Translations under genes and position numbers: made by a program
Notes under the pieces: generated by a model
Database searches by the model: none
Told to the model about the DNA's origin: nothing
Seen by the model: the letters and a program-made list of their open reading frames with translations, nothing else
In this document: positions 9,680 through 22,904 of the stretch, in pieces
Position numbering within the stretch: the first letter of the stretch is position 1
How the letters are laid out: every line of letters begins with the position of its first letter
DNA from: Numida meleagris
Taxonomy: Eukaryota; Chordata; Aves; Galliformes; Numididae
NCBI RefSeq assembly: GCF_002078875.1
Contig: NC_034415.1
Location: 21,591,225-21,655,224 of the forward strand
Direction: 5' to 3'
Length of the DNA stretch: 64,000 nt

Positions 9680-12495
9680 TTCCGTGTGAAGAAAAGAGGG
9701 GAAAAAAAAGACAGTTATCGTGCCAACCGTCTGCTTCAGGGCGAGCAGAGCACGGCGTGGTGCTGTGCTTTGCTCACTGCTGCAGCCTCCAGCGGAAAGC
9801 AGCGTCCCTACTCACGCAGGCAGTGCTTGCTGAGGCCCTGCGCTCGGGTTCGAGGGGAGCTCCAGCACCTCTACCTTCTCACTGGCCTTCCTCGGGTCTG
9901 TCTTTAAAAACAAAAACAAAACAGCAACAACAACAAAAAAAAAAAACAAAAAAAAAACCCACAATTCCTCACTGTTTGCGAAAGTTCATGCCCAAATATT
10001 TCAGTTTGGAGAACCTGCTGGGAAGGGTTTGGACTATCTTCTCTCTCCTGCTGCCTCCCAGCAGGACCCGCTGTGCCTAAGCCAGCTCCAGCAGACGCAG
10101 TGCTGAGCTAGAGAACACCATGGAGGGTTGCACGTCCCCAGCCCCAGCTTCCTGCTGTTGTGGCTCAGGCCACCTGCTTTCCCTCAGCCTCCAGGCTGTC
10201 AGGGCTGCCCTGGCACAGCTGCCCTGGGCTGAAATGCAGCCTCATATGCACGGAGTCCTGGCACTGGCTTTGCAGATGGCGATATTCAGCCTTGGGAATA
10301 GTCAGCTCTCTTAACTCGTTGCTTACAGCTTCTTGCTCTCTGTCTGAGGACAAGCAGCTCCTTGTTTATGTGGGTCAAGCATATTACATGCAAGAATAGC
10401 CTTTGTTTCCTAGACCCTGTGTTTTTTTTCCCCTCATTCTTTTCCTTTTCTCCCCTCCCCCTTTCAGAACGTGGGGCTCAGAGGATCACAGAACAACGTG
10501 AGCTCCCCAGGGCACTGCACTCCCATGCAGACTGCTCCCAGGGCACCAGGATGGCGGGGTCTGCTTTTATGTCCATACACAGCAGCAAAGTTCAAACTTT
10601 GGGATGATAGATATTAGGATGGATCCCGCCCCTGCATCTCCCCTACTGCCCTGGGGGTCACCAAGCCCCAGCGGTGCTATAGCCCTGTGTTTAGCAAGGG
10701 AGGGACAGAAATGCACACCGCAAGCCGTTGGCAGGACTGGTTGGTCAGACAGCGACCGAGAGCAGACACCAAGGGCAGAGTAAGCACGCAAGAATGTTTT
10801 CTGACGCCATCTCCTGGCATCTGGAGATGTCTGGCTTGTCAAGTTTTAGTGAGAAATAGTTGTGTGCATGTGCAGATAGATATTTCTTGGGTGAAGCAAT
10901 CCAGCTCTGGCATTGGCAGTGTCCTGCAGCAGGAGGGCCACAGCATATCCACACACTACAGGAAGCGGCATCTCCTGTTTGCTGTCCTTGACTGATTGCA
11001 CTCACTGCCCTTTTTATCTGAAGAAGCAATGAGCAATAGTTCTCTGTTACCAGGAACACACACACTACCATTCTCCCATTTCACCCAATTGCTTTCAGGC
11101 TGCTTCCAGCAGTTAAGCACGCACCACCAGCTGCCAATCCTCCTTCCCAGGGCCTGGGCCTCTGCAATCAGATCCAAGCTACATTTACAGTGGTCTGTCT
11201 TCTTCAGTTCTCTCTCTGCTAGTAAATGGCATGTTTCAACCAAATGATCCACTTGGTGACACCCTTGGTGTTCAGTTTGTACACAACTCTACCTGTAGAA
11301 GACTCCTCTACCAGTAGAAGATGCTTTTGCTCCTCAGGCACTTGCTTCTTGCCCACAGTGGACAGAGTGGGGATCAGTAGCTGGCTCACTACTTAGTTAA
11401 CTCACTGGCTTGGGAGAACAAAAGGGCTGTTCACTGTATTCCCATCACCACTACAGATCACATGATTTGCAAAACATTTTCCCTTGTCCCCTTATTTCCA
11501 GCCGAGGTGACTTTCAGGTGGGAAACACAGCAAATAGGTGCAGGTGCATGCATCTGCCATGCCAAATTATGGAGCTTTTCAGCTTGAAAGGGGCATGGGA
11601 TGTTGGGAAGTGGTTCTCATGTCCAGTCCGCTGTTCTGTATTGAGTATGGAGCAGCTATTGCATGGTCACTTGGTGGGAAGGAAGGAAAGGTTGAACAGA
11701 TCCCAACAGCGAGGTCCCCAGGATCAGGGATGTCCTTTGACAGTTGGACTAGATGATCTTAGTGATCTTTCCAACCTTAATCCTTCTATGATTCTTTGGG
11801 AGATCTCTGGGGTTGTTTCATACTCCTTAAGCAAACAGCGCACCTTGAAAGCGCTGGGGTGAGGCTCTGAAAACCTCCTCCCCACACAAATGAAGGAGTG
11901 AGGACTCATTTCTAGCAGTGCCTGTTTTACAACAACCCAAATCCAAATGGCTTTGCATGTGAACATGTGAACATTAAAAACTAAGGAGAAAAAAAAAAAA
12001 AGGAGAGAAAAATATTTAAGCATCTAAAATTACTCCAGTAGTTGTTTTACACAGCTGAATGAAGATAATTGTGTTGGCAATTGTGAGTGATTACAGTATT
12101 ATCTGCCATCAAAAAAGTTATTTTTTTGAATGCTAAAGGAATTAATGATACATAAAACTGTGTTTAGATTGAGTGCATTCATCAGCAGAAATTCTTGGTG
12201 CTGGCACTGCTACACTGTAATTACTCCAGCAGCTCGGAGGGAGGAGGAGAGCAGGAGATAGGGGGCTATTGCGGATATACTGCCACAGATTTACATATGT
12301 TTATGTGTTGAGCACCTCTCGTGATTTGGGAAGGGAAGCAGAGCCAGAGCAGAAAAGCTGATGAAGGATGGTCAAGTTTGGCCCCTTCTTTAGTGCACGT
12401 TACAGAGCAAAGCATAGGGGGTCATTGCTATGTTGAAGACTGGACAGACTGAAGGCAACATGGAGAAAATGGCCAAATGCTCCTCTGGCCTCAAG
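9680..12495. other. Intergenic, no gene seen
   Basis: Between the FAAH 5' end and the first full intergenic CR1 piece. It contains an A/CAA-rich low-complexity tract at about 9905-9960, a T/C tract near 10422-10460, and a CR1 tail at 11735-11796. Open frames here are short and unlike known proteins. Confidence 0.6.
11735..11796 (+). mobile_element. CR1 3' end fragment
   Basis: GTTGGACTAGATGATCTTAG, then TTTCCAACCTTAATCC and TTCTATGATTCTTT. Confidence 0.85.
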
Positions 12496-12498
12496 GGA

Positions 12499-12755
12499 TC
12501 ACAGAATCATAGAATCATTAAGGTTGGAAAAGACCTCTAAGATCATCCAGTCCAACCATCCTATGACCAGTGTTGCCCACTAAACCATGTTCCTCAGTGC
12601 CACATCTCCACGTTCCTTGAACACCTCCAGAAACAGTGACTCCACCACCTCCCTGGGCAGCCTGTGCCAGCGCATCACCACTAATTTTCCTCATATCCAA
12701 GCTGAACCTCCCCTGGTGCAACTTGAGGCCATTTGCTCTCGTCCTATCAAATTCA
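12499..12755 (-). mobile_element. CR1 3' fragment, reverse orientation
   Basis: ATCACAGAATCATAGAATCA at the left edge, then the CR1 antisense series TCTAAGATCATCCAGTCC, CCACCACCTCCCTGGGCAG and CTTGAGGCCATTTGCTCTCG to CCTATCA. One of the better-preserved CR1 pieces here. Confidence 0.92.
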
Positions 12756-12759
12756 CGAA

Positions 12760-15700
12760 GATGCTGCCTCATGGCGTGTTGAATTGATGAACCCATTCCT
12801 GGGACCACAAGCAGTGGTTTCCCAGCTCTGGGAGCCCGATGGTGGTGGTGGGCACAGCAGAGGCAGAACTCTGGATATTCCGTGATTCTGTGATTCAGTA
12901 AGGAGGCACAATACTGGGGGATGTATAGATAGCCCTGAAAAGGCTGTTGGACGGGTTGTGAGGCAATTGGCAAATCTCAAAACCTTTAATGATCTCCATC
13001 TCTTTTTGAACTATATCTTAAGCTAAATTAATAAAGAAAGGAGCGCACAGATCTCCCCCATGGGGAAACACGGTGCTCGGGAAGATAGCGCTGCTGGATG
13101 CAGTTGGCCTTTCGGGTATGAGCCACCAGAGAGCAGGATTGAGCTGCTGGCCCGGTGGAAATCGGCCTCTCGCGAGTCTTTTGCTCCCTAAAAACTTGCG
13201 TTGTGCCCTCGATTTGCAAGGAGCACGGAATGAAGCAGAAGGCTCTTTTCTGAGTTGTGTGTTGATGGGACAGCCCAAGGTTTGAGGGGAGAAATGCTTT
13301 GATTTCAGGCGATTTGAAGTGCTCATATAAAATGGTGGGAGATTTGCTCTTGCTCCATCCAAACCTGGAATTTTTTTGCTACACAGGACATCTCTGCAGG
13401 GCTTGATCCTGCAAATGGACAGTGCTAAGAGACCTGAGCACTGTGACAATGAGGATTTACTGTTGTGCCCAGGATCATGCCTTGAATCCAGTGCAGTGCC
13501 TGCAAAAGCATCTCTGCCAGCCGTCTGACCACGTATTGCAGAAAGAGGGAAATGGCTAAAATTGTTTCCATGCGAAACCTAGTTTTGAGTCTAGCAGGAG
13601 CAGCCTCACATTTAATCCTGACAGCCTTCCTCCAGAAAAATGTTATTCCATAGTTTGGGATCAAAATTTAAATGGCATCCAAAGTTGTAAGCACGGTCCT
13701 GGTGCATCTCTGAGTGTGGCTGGGCTGAGCCCAGACCTCCTTGGTCACCAGTATCCTGGTTTTCCTTGCGTGGAAAACACAGATCCCGCATTTTTCTTTT
13801 TTCTTTTTTTTTCCTTCTTTACTTTTTTTCTTCTGAGCTCTGCTTTCTGAGCAGACCAGGAGAGGGAGACAGACAGCCAGTTATTGCACCGCCGGATTTC
13901 CAGCTCTCCCTGTGTGCCATGGGATGGGAGGAAACACATTTACATATTCACATTGATTTTCTCAGAAGTCTGGGCGAGGAGATTTGATTGTGCAGACCTG
14001 CGAGTGTTCTGCAATTCACATTACACAGATAGGATGGGCATGGGGCAGGAGGGGAAGCTGAGGTGCAGAGCATCCCAGTGCCTTGCTAGAACTGGTTGGC
14101 AGCATCCTTCTTCTTGGGGACACACCAAGTCCTGTTATGGGCTGTGATTGCCGTGCACCAGCTGGCTCTGGGTGCTCTGGGTCTGGGCCGTGCCCACCAG
14201 GTGGGAGCAGAGGGACCATTTTAACACTGTTCCATATGTCACTCCTCTAGGGACACACAGCTCTCACAGCACCGCTCTGCCCCATCCAGGCTGAGTGTTG
14301 GTGCCAGCACAACTGGAGGCTCAGTTCACACCACTGATGATGAAGCAGTGCAGACCCCCAATAGAAGGGAGCAGTCGCTGGTGTGCAGGCACAGGGAGTG
14401 CAGGAGGGGCTATCTTCCCAGCGATGGGCAAAGAGCATCAGGGCCCATGTTCACAATGAAGAAGTCGATTGATCAATTGGTCCTTCCTGTTCCTCCGCAT
14501 TGTCCTTTCCCCTCATCTCCTCCGGACTGGTGAGATCACCCCTGCGTAGAGAAGAAATAAATAAATAACCAAATAAAAATGCTGACGTGGAGAAGTCAAT
14601 CAGCTTTGTGTGGCCTTGTAATATCTCATTTTATCCGCGCCACGCTTTATTAAATTCTCATAAACCTGTCAATGAGGACAGATACCATTTCAGTTTACCC
14701 CATTAGTTCTACACAATGACATTGGGGAGAGGGAGACGGGGAAGGGGGGGAGGCACTCAGTGCAGAGAAAAGAGGAATGAATTAAGAAAAGAGAGAAACT
14801 CAGCTTCGTGACAATATTGTAATAGCATCGGTGCCCAGGGAAAGTAATTGAATTAAGTGGCTTTTGTTAATGGTTTTAAGATTTAGAAATGTAAATAATA
14901 GTTAGGACTCTTTAATGGGACTCTGGTTTTAGGTAACTGCAGCCCTGAGAATAAGAAATGCTTTGCTGTTTAATATGATGTCAGATAGTTTTGTTACTGC
15001 TCCGGTTTCATGCCTGCAAAGCATATTTTGCAGTTTTAAAGCCGGGTGTGTTTATCATCTTCCCTTTCTCACTTCAGACGGAGCTTAATTCGGGAGTATT
15101 TGCATGAACCCTTCTTAGCCAGTCCCTATCAGTTATTTGCACGGCCAGGAATAAAGTATTATTTCTCCGAGCTGCTTTGGAGAACTTCCTGACGGGAGGG
15201 TCACCCTGCCCAGAAGCCTCCCATCTATTTACATGTTCATTAAAGCAGTGGAGCGGGTGCTGTCCCGGTGGGGCCGGATTCAGCACAGGGGAGTAGGACT
15301 GGGAGCAGTGCTGTTACACCCAGCTTAGCGCAGTGGGGATGGAGGATCCAGCCGACAGGTAGGATGAGCCGAGCGATTTAGAAATGACTTTCATGGGAAC
15401 TCGTTCTGCTTAAAATATTATTGGATTTTCATTTAGGAACCTATCAAAGTGCAAGAATAAAGTCTGAGCTGCCTAACCCACATAGGTCTAAACAAACAGC
15501 CTCCCTTCTGCTGCGGGATCTGACGGCTCAAGGATTGGAGAGGGTCCTTCGTCCAAGCTGAGTCTCAGGGAAACCCGCAGCGCCAGGCAGAATAAGGGAC
15601 TTTGCCTCCTCCATCACCTTCAGATCCTTGGCTGGAAAGGGCAGAAGAGCCCCAGGTCCAACCCTGACCTGAACCAGCTCATGCAGGCAGAGGAGAGCAA

Positions 15701-16385
15701 TGTCAGGCAGTAAATGCAGAAATAAAGGGTTCAAGTCACATGTTTGCTCCACAGGATTTCTTAAGTAGGTTGTCTGCAGAAAAAAAGAAATAGTTCACTT
15801 CTTCCTGGAGAATGTGAGAAAAGGTTTCAAGCTGCTGACCATTTTCCATATTGCTGTACCGTAAAGCAAACCAGGGGTAGAAGAGAGGTGCTTGTTTCCT
15901 CCCATGTAAAATGAAATCAGAATGAGAATAACACTACAGTTAAACCAAGAAATCTCTCACTATTTTCCCTGTGTTAGAAAAGAAAACCCAACTGCCCTTA
16001 TTACTGAGTGAATTCTTAAAACCAGCCCCTGCTCCAGCAGGATAGCAGCTGGGAAGAGATTAGCACAGCCCTATAGACAGGTGAGGACTGTTTAATGCTT
16101 GGAGAGCCATTAGAGAATTTGCCATGATAAGACCCAGGCGATGCTATTTGCTGCAGATAAAAAGCAGGTTATTTTTCATGAGCTGCAAAAAGGCTGAAAC
16201 TTGCCACTGGGTCTATGGCTTGACACAATGTGAACAGATAGGAACAATATCCTCACCCCAAATAATTGAAATCCACTGAGCACAGCTGGAAGGGAGCTCA
16301 CATTCTGCCAAAACTGTGTGTGGATGAGAGTCCTGCCCTCACTGCATCATTGCAGCCATACGGGATCAAACCAAAAGACCAATCT
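12760..16385. other. Intergenic, no gene; AT-rich possible regulatory block at 14585-15060
   Basis: No coding structure recognised. The part from 14585 to 15060 is unusually rich in TAAT/ATTA cores, with an ACAATATTGT palindrome at 14811-14820 and a CTGTCAAT motif. It looks like a conserved non-coding element, which is an inference without alignment. Confidence 0.45.
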
Positions 16386-16387
16386 AG

Positions 16388-16470
16388 TGGTTGGCAACCT
16401 AGCCTGTGGCAGGGGGGTTGGAACAAGATGATCTTTAAGGTTCCCTCCAACCTAAGCCATTCTATGATAG
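16388..16470 (+). mobile_element. CR1 3' end fragment
   Basis: GGTTGGAACAAGATGATCTT, then CCCTCCAACCTAAGCCATTC and TATGATAG. Confidence 0.85.
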
Positions 16471-16474
16471 GTGG

Positions 16475-19400
16475 TACTGTCGTGGGAGAGGGACTGTCTC
16501 TGCTGACAAGTTTGCTGCTTGGCCAGGAGCCTGTCAGAAGGAGACGATGGAAGAACAGCTCTGCGTACCAAAGAAATCAGACTTCAGATGATTTACATGG
16601 AGCATGAGGGGCACCAGAAGGGCAGCCAGCCCAGAAAATGAGATTATAGACTATCATCCCCTGTTACACGCTGGGACGTGGCTACAGGGTGGCCCTCTGG
16701 CATCATTCAGGGAGGTGAAAGCAGAAGGCTTTTGTCTCCTCCGATTGGAAAATCCCCCATCTGAGAAGTCCCTGAGAACACGCTGGGGTTTCTGCTTCCT
16801 TCCAGACCCACGTGCAGTGCCTGATGCCATTGGAGGGACAGGGATGTCCTGACGGGTTCCTGCTGTCCCACGACACTGTCTGAACTGAGTTGGCTGATGG
16901 TGCTGCAGATCACCTAAAGGCTGAAAAGGGAATACAAGAACACTAATGTGAGTGCCCCAAGCTGCTTACGCTGGTGTAGTGTTCAAGCAAGGTCAATGTT
17001 GCACCTGAGCCAAGAAAATGCGAAGTAGCCCATCTGCTACGTAAGTATGAGACTTGCTGATGGAAAGTTGGTTTTTTAGTGTTCTTCACCTCTGCAGTGT
17101 GAACCAGTAGGAGGGGGAAATCTACACAAACAGGAGTCCTCAGAAGAGACAGAGGCTGGTGTTTAATCCACACTGGCATGGAGGTGGTTAATAAGATAAT
17201 CTCCGGCCCTCTAACACAAAGGAAAAGTGAGTTTTCTGATCCATAAAGGATCAGTCTGCAGGAAGCCCCATCAGACTCCTCAGCGTGAAATTACACCACA
17301 GCAGGGGGGTACAGTCCTGCTACTGTACAACATTAAAGAGATGAATTAGGACTTGACATTCATGTGCTTAATATGCCTATTCCTGGCATTATCCCACAAG
17401 GACCAGCCACCAAGGACTTACGGTCACTGGGTCTAGGAAAGCATTTAGAGTTGTTCATTTGCTTGCTTCCAAAGCCAGGCTATCTGGCTTCCCTATCTAA
17501 TCTCCCAGCATTAGGAGCAGGGAGGGATGCAGCCAAGCTCGTCTCTCTTGTGGCAACCTGGTCGGGTGAAGAAACACTGTGTGTGCCGCTGTTGCTCGAA
17601 TAAATCACAGTGATCCTCTGGGCTGGTGTGTGGTGAGAAAGGGGAAAACGTAACACGCAGAAAATCATGATTTGGTCATCGAGAGGTTCACCAAGGGAGA
17701 AATCTCCTGCCCTGGAAGTATGTCCCTCAGATAGTTGCTGCTAACAAAAAATCAGTATTTGCTGGAAAGGAAAGCTTCAGCAGATCTATATTGGAAATCT
17801 TTAGAAATGGGTTAGCCTGCCTGGTGTTAAGCTGGTTGGAGGTGTGCCTCTGAGCTGCTTGGGTGAACCAGCTTTGCCAAGAAGCCAGAGTATTTCCAAG
17901 CCCCGGGTCTGGGCTGTGTGAAAATCCCCATGTGTTTGAACTCTGAGCCAGGGCAGAGTGCTTTTGGTTTGCTTTTTCTCCATGAAATATTTCGATGAGA
18001 ATGAAATTTTGGGGGGAGGAGAAGAATCTGCTCTGAATTCTGGAAGAAATAAAAAGCAAAATGTTGGCTACGGGGACACATAGCTCTGTTTTTTGAGCTG
18101 ATTGTTTTCCAAGAGAAAATTCAGTCTTTTTTCAGAAAGTGTCTGTCCTGCAGGAAATTCCTGATTACACGGGTGTGCCGCACTTCTAGCAAGAGCATTT
18201 TTGATCAAACTGATTGAAAAGCCAGTTAACTAGAACTGTTTTAAGAACTGTCTGAAATTTGGCAGGGTTAGTGGGGGAAGCATGGACCGGCCCAGGAGAA
18301 ATAAATGAGAAGCAGAGTCCTCCCAGAAGCTGATTTTGCAATGGTATGGAGAGGAGAAAGGCTGGGAGCCTCCCAGCACAAGGACATCCTCACGGCTCTG
18401 ATCACACTGTGTGGCACACGGGTGCTTTGCAGCCCTCAGCTCCTGCTTCCAACCATCCTGTTTGGAAATCCAGGCTCTGAATTAAGGGGAGCAGGCATGT
18501 GGTGGGAATCCTGGGGCTCATCTAGACATGGATGTGATGTAGCCAGAACCTGAACATGCAGAATGAGTCCTAAGCCTGGCCATACAAAAGTATCCCTCGT
18601 GTCAGACCAGCTGATGCCCAAATTTGTAACCCATTTCTACAGCACATTGAACACTGTGGTCTTTTTTTGCCCTACTTGATAATGAGTATAACAGAAAGGT
18701 CATTCTATAAATTCATGAAAAAATGTACATTATGACTATCAAACAGAAAGCTGTGTGATTGGTGTGGGGACTGTACTACCATGCTGCTTCTCAGGGTTCT
18801 TCTGGTCCTTATTAAGCTCCTGGTTACCCATACTGTGCTTCTTATTCTGTTTGTACATTTGTGGCTTCCTGATGTTACACCAACCTCAACAGATTAGCTA
18901 CAAGTACATACAACAAGAACATAAATCTTCATACACACCAGGAACATGAGGCCAAGGACTTCAAGAGACCACTTTATTCCATAGGCTCAGACCTCGTGGA
19001 AACGTTTTTGTACTTAAGTCAGAGATGACACTGTTGTGGATGAAATCAAATAGCAGTTTATACCTGGATATTTTACTCTTTCCTGTGTGACAGATGTTTT
19101 GGTGCTGGGCTCATGCATCCTGAAACCAAGCCAAGCATGGAGGTGCTCCTTGGACACGTAGAGCAGTCTCCAGTGGATGCAGCTTCCACGTGAAGAATGA
19201 CAAATGGAGTTGATGGTTGAGGTGGCTGAACATGCCATCTCTATGGACAGGATGTGCCCTCCCCAGGAGCTCTCACTGCCTAGAAGCCCCATCTCAAACA
19301 GGTGATGTGTGGTGACCAACCAGTTTGGTGAAGTCCCTAGCTGTGAAGCTTGGGGAGTAACATTTCTGGATAAAAATACAACATTGTCTCAGATAGATGC

Positions 19401-21450
19401 CACCAGGAAGGGCACATTAAGGCTCAGTTGTCCCTGGACAGAGCTAGGGGCGATCCATCAGGCACAGCTGTGTGGAGTGAGCCATGATCTGAATGGCTGC
19501 TGTCACCTCATCCCCGGAGACAAGTGCACTGCTTGTAGCACATGGCCTTTCAGTCTCCCAGATCTTCCCCAAATTAGGCCTCTAGTCAAAATAAACACTG
19601 GCAGAATGAGACAAGAAAAGAACCTTGGATCCTGAAAGCTGACCAAACTTATTGGTTCTCCCATCGTCCAGACAGGGCAGACGATGTGTGAAGGGTGATG
19701 GAGCACTTCACACCTGAATGATAAATCCCCCTTCTCCAAGCCAGTGACAATTTTTTTTTAGTGTGCTTGGCTTTTGTCTCCTATGAAATTAGAAGTCTCC
19801 CACAGAGGGCTGGGTTTCATGTCTGGGTCACAGTTTCTACAGAAAGGAATTTTCATTATGGTCTTGGAAACACTTAAGCCTCCCAGTGCAACTGATCTAG
19901 CTGAGCTTTTTATAGTCAGGAAGGACAATGGATGCCATCAGCAATCAGGGGTGAAATCTGAAGCAACTCGAGAAGGAGGTACGAGCCTTAGGATGAGACA
20001 GGATCCCATAGAGAGATTAACATGGACTAGGAGAGTAATTAACCACAGTAACAGTTTGCTGAAGGTGAGGTGGGGAAAGTTCGTCCTTGATGGCAGGCTT
20101 AAATGGGAGAATAGATTCCCTGTTTCTAGGGGGAGTTAATTCACTGAAGTCCTTTGGCTTGTGATGTGCAGGGTGACAGACTAGATTATGAAGCTGGAAA
20201 CAGAGATTTGGGAACAATCTAGTAATATCTGAGTCTTCGGGCCACACAAAGTGCAAGAAGTAAATAGCTGTTCCCAACGTATCAAATAACATGGTGTATT
20301 CCAAACAGATATGAGACCTAGGAACTTCTCACAGGGCATAAAAACCTCCACAAACAAACTCTGAAAGCAAAATTCAAAGAATAAATTCCTTAGTGTGGAA
20401 CGTATTCTGGTTTCTTAATTCCTGCTCTTTAACAGCCTTCTCTTCATGTACATAGAGGAGGTATGTGTCTGAAGCTCCTTATGCTTTTCTCCCTGTGGGT
20501 AACACAACATCAATATTCATAATTTTTCTTTATGGATAATGTTTCCAAATTATTCACATTATTTTTCTTTGGATTCTCTCAAGGAATATGAGAGAATTCC
20601 TTGAAACATATATTCGAAATCAGAGATGCCTTCCCATTTCAGATCTAACCAGAGATGAGCAGAGGGATCGTGCATCTCCATGTCCTTTGGGCTGTCACGG
20701 TTGTAAAAGTGCCTCCTGGTTATCGTATGGCTTAAATCAAGCAGTGACGCTGAAAATCTGTAACAGAGGTTGTGTAGGCTGAAAATGGCACAGTCTTTTT
20801 TGTGATTTCCCCCCTCTTGTTGGACGTGATGAGTATGTGGAATGCCGTCTCTCTCCACGTGCCTTTCTCTGGAGAGGTGAGATGCCAAGACCACAACATG
20901 TGTTAAAAGGAAGTAAAACAACTGTTGTAAAGTGGCCACCTTCATCAGTGCCCTACATTCAGAGGTTTTCTGCACTGGCCAAAACAAGTTTTGACATGCA
21001 GTTGGATGAGAGAAGAGCCGGAAAGTCTCTACCGTGGTGCATACCCTGATAACGGGTGACAATACATTGCAATCCAGCTGGACTCTTGCGGCTTGGAGTT
21101 GATGAGCTGTGAATCTAAGGGATCACTGCGCGTACAAGGATTTCCAGCGTCCTTTTACAAACAGGAAAGCCATGGCCAAGAAGCATTTTTTCCAAACCAC
21201 ATGTAATGGGGCCCTAGAGGCAACAGAAGTAAGACTTTTTGTTGCTCGGGGTTGAAGCTGCCCCATTTCTTAATTGAAAGTTCATCTTTTCATGTGGGTG
21301 GTGGGAACTCTGGGTTTAGGTCTCTCTATTCTTTTATAGATGATCTGATTTTTATCTCCTGGAAACCACTACACAGTCTCACAATACCCTTCTTGTTCTG
21401 TCCTTCTCCCACCTTCACCTTCCTCTCTATTAAGGAAGGAGTCATCTTTA
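16475..21450. other. Intergenic, no gene seen
   Basis: Unique-looking sequence without recognisable genes. The longest open frame (20559-21062, minus, 167 codons) resembles no family I know and has no start or splice context. An 8-bp perfect inverted repeat (caaggaat/attccttg) occurs at 20580-20603. Confidence 0.5.
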
Positions 21451-21455
21451 CACAT

Positions 21456-21640
21456 AATCATAGAATCATAGAATTATTTGAGTTGGAGGGAACCCTTAAA
21501 GGCCTTCCAGTCCAAATCCCCTGCAATGAACAGGGACACTCACAGCTCAATCAGGTTGCTTAGAGCACTGTCCAGCCTGACCTTGAATGTCTTCAAGGAT
21601 GGGGCATCTACCACCTCTCTGGCTATGCAGAACACTTTGC
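21456..21640 (-). mobile_element. CR1 3' fragment, reverse orientation
   Basis: AATCATAGAATCATAGAATT, then GCCTTCCAGTCCAAATCCCC and a GGATGGGGCATCTACCACC segment, typical of a reversed CR1. Confidence 0.9.
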
Positions 21641-22845
21641 ACTACTGAGCTCTCATCCTCCCAAAGGAAAAAGAAAACAATAACATAAAAAAAAAAAAAA
21701 CCTCAAGAAGAATAAAAATAAATACTACAAGCAGGTTTATGGGGCCGCTCTGTGGAGATAGCAAGGCAGCCTTTAGGAATGCAACCAGAAAGGGATGGAG
21801 GGCAAGGGGAAAGGCAGCCCTTTCCACTGACCCCCACCTGCCCCTCTTTCCCCTACTGTGTGAACCTACTGTAGATTTCTTGAATTCCCTTTGATGTTTA
21901 TCTCCCCCAGTAATTCTATTTGGGGGATTTGCTAAAGCGACGGTTAGAAGAATACAGCCTGGAATAGGGAGGCCGAACGGCAAAAGAATGTTAGAAACAG
22001 GATTAAGATCATATTCTACAAGCGGTTGTCAGCCGCTGAATAGGGCTAAAGTTTCTTATCGGGCCGGGGTGCCAGAGCTCCTTTGGATTCTTCTCCCCTC
22101 TTTCCCTCCCCTCCGCACGGGGCTTTCAGCGCAGCGGTGGGAGCACAATCGTGTCCCTGAATGGGGAGATGGGCGCTTGGGAGCGTCACCCCACGGCGCA
22201 GGAGCTGGGAGAGGGGTCAGGGGATGGCTGCGTGCAGGCAGCCTGCCTGCAAGGGGATGGAAAAATGGAATAATGCCATGGCAGGTAGTGCTGAAGTGTC
22301 CGGCAGATTTTAAGGGAACTGTATATAAGAGCTTGTTGCTTTATTTATTCATTTAGCATGTGATTTCATGGCTTTCGTTGGGCATTTAATTGTTTTTCTC
22401 TATATAAACTTTTTTTTTTTCAGGTGAGATTGTTATCATGGTGGGAATTTAATTAGAAATATTTAGGGCTTGCTGCTTGATCTTCCAGATGTGAGGAAGC
22501 AGAAGTTCCAGCAAAGCAGAAGACTGTGGAAATAAGGAAGAAAAAATGCATATATTTTGAGAATCAAGAGAACCAAAAATACTTCTGAAATAGAAGAAAT
22601 TTTGGCAAATTTTGAAGCCACTTTCACATAAAACAAAAAAAAAAAAAAATGGAAGCAGACTGAGCTTGCCTGGGCTGTAGGATCAAGTGGTATTAAATTC
22701 ACCTGGGAAACTCTCCTGTGTTCATTAGAGAAAGCTGAGGGCTTCTGATGTTACCAACTGTAAGTTGCTCACACTCTTTTAAAGATTAAAGCCCTGATAA
22801 CACCTCTGTGGCACTGAGTGATGTGATTTAGGTGGTGTGAGCTAG

Positions 22846-22900
22846 TGGTTGGACTGGATGATCTTAGTGATTTTTTCCAACTTTAATGATTCTATGATAA
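22846..22900 (+). mobile_element. CR1 3' end fragment
   Basis: GGTTGGACTGGATGATCTTA, then TTTCCAACTTTAATGATTC and TATGATAATA. Confidence 0.88.
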
Positions 22901-22904
22901 TAAA

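Noticed and set aside
20580..20603. Perfect 8-bp inverted repeat as a hairpin RNA or terminator
   Set aside because: Short stem, no nearby gene, and such repeats are expected by chance in a vertebrate intergenic region.
20559..21062. 167-codon minus-strand open frame in the intergenic region
   Set aside because: No recognisable family, no promoter or splice context; a frame of this length can occur by chance in 64 kb.
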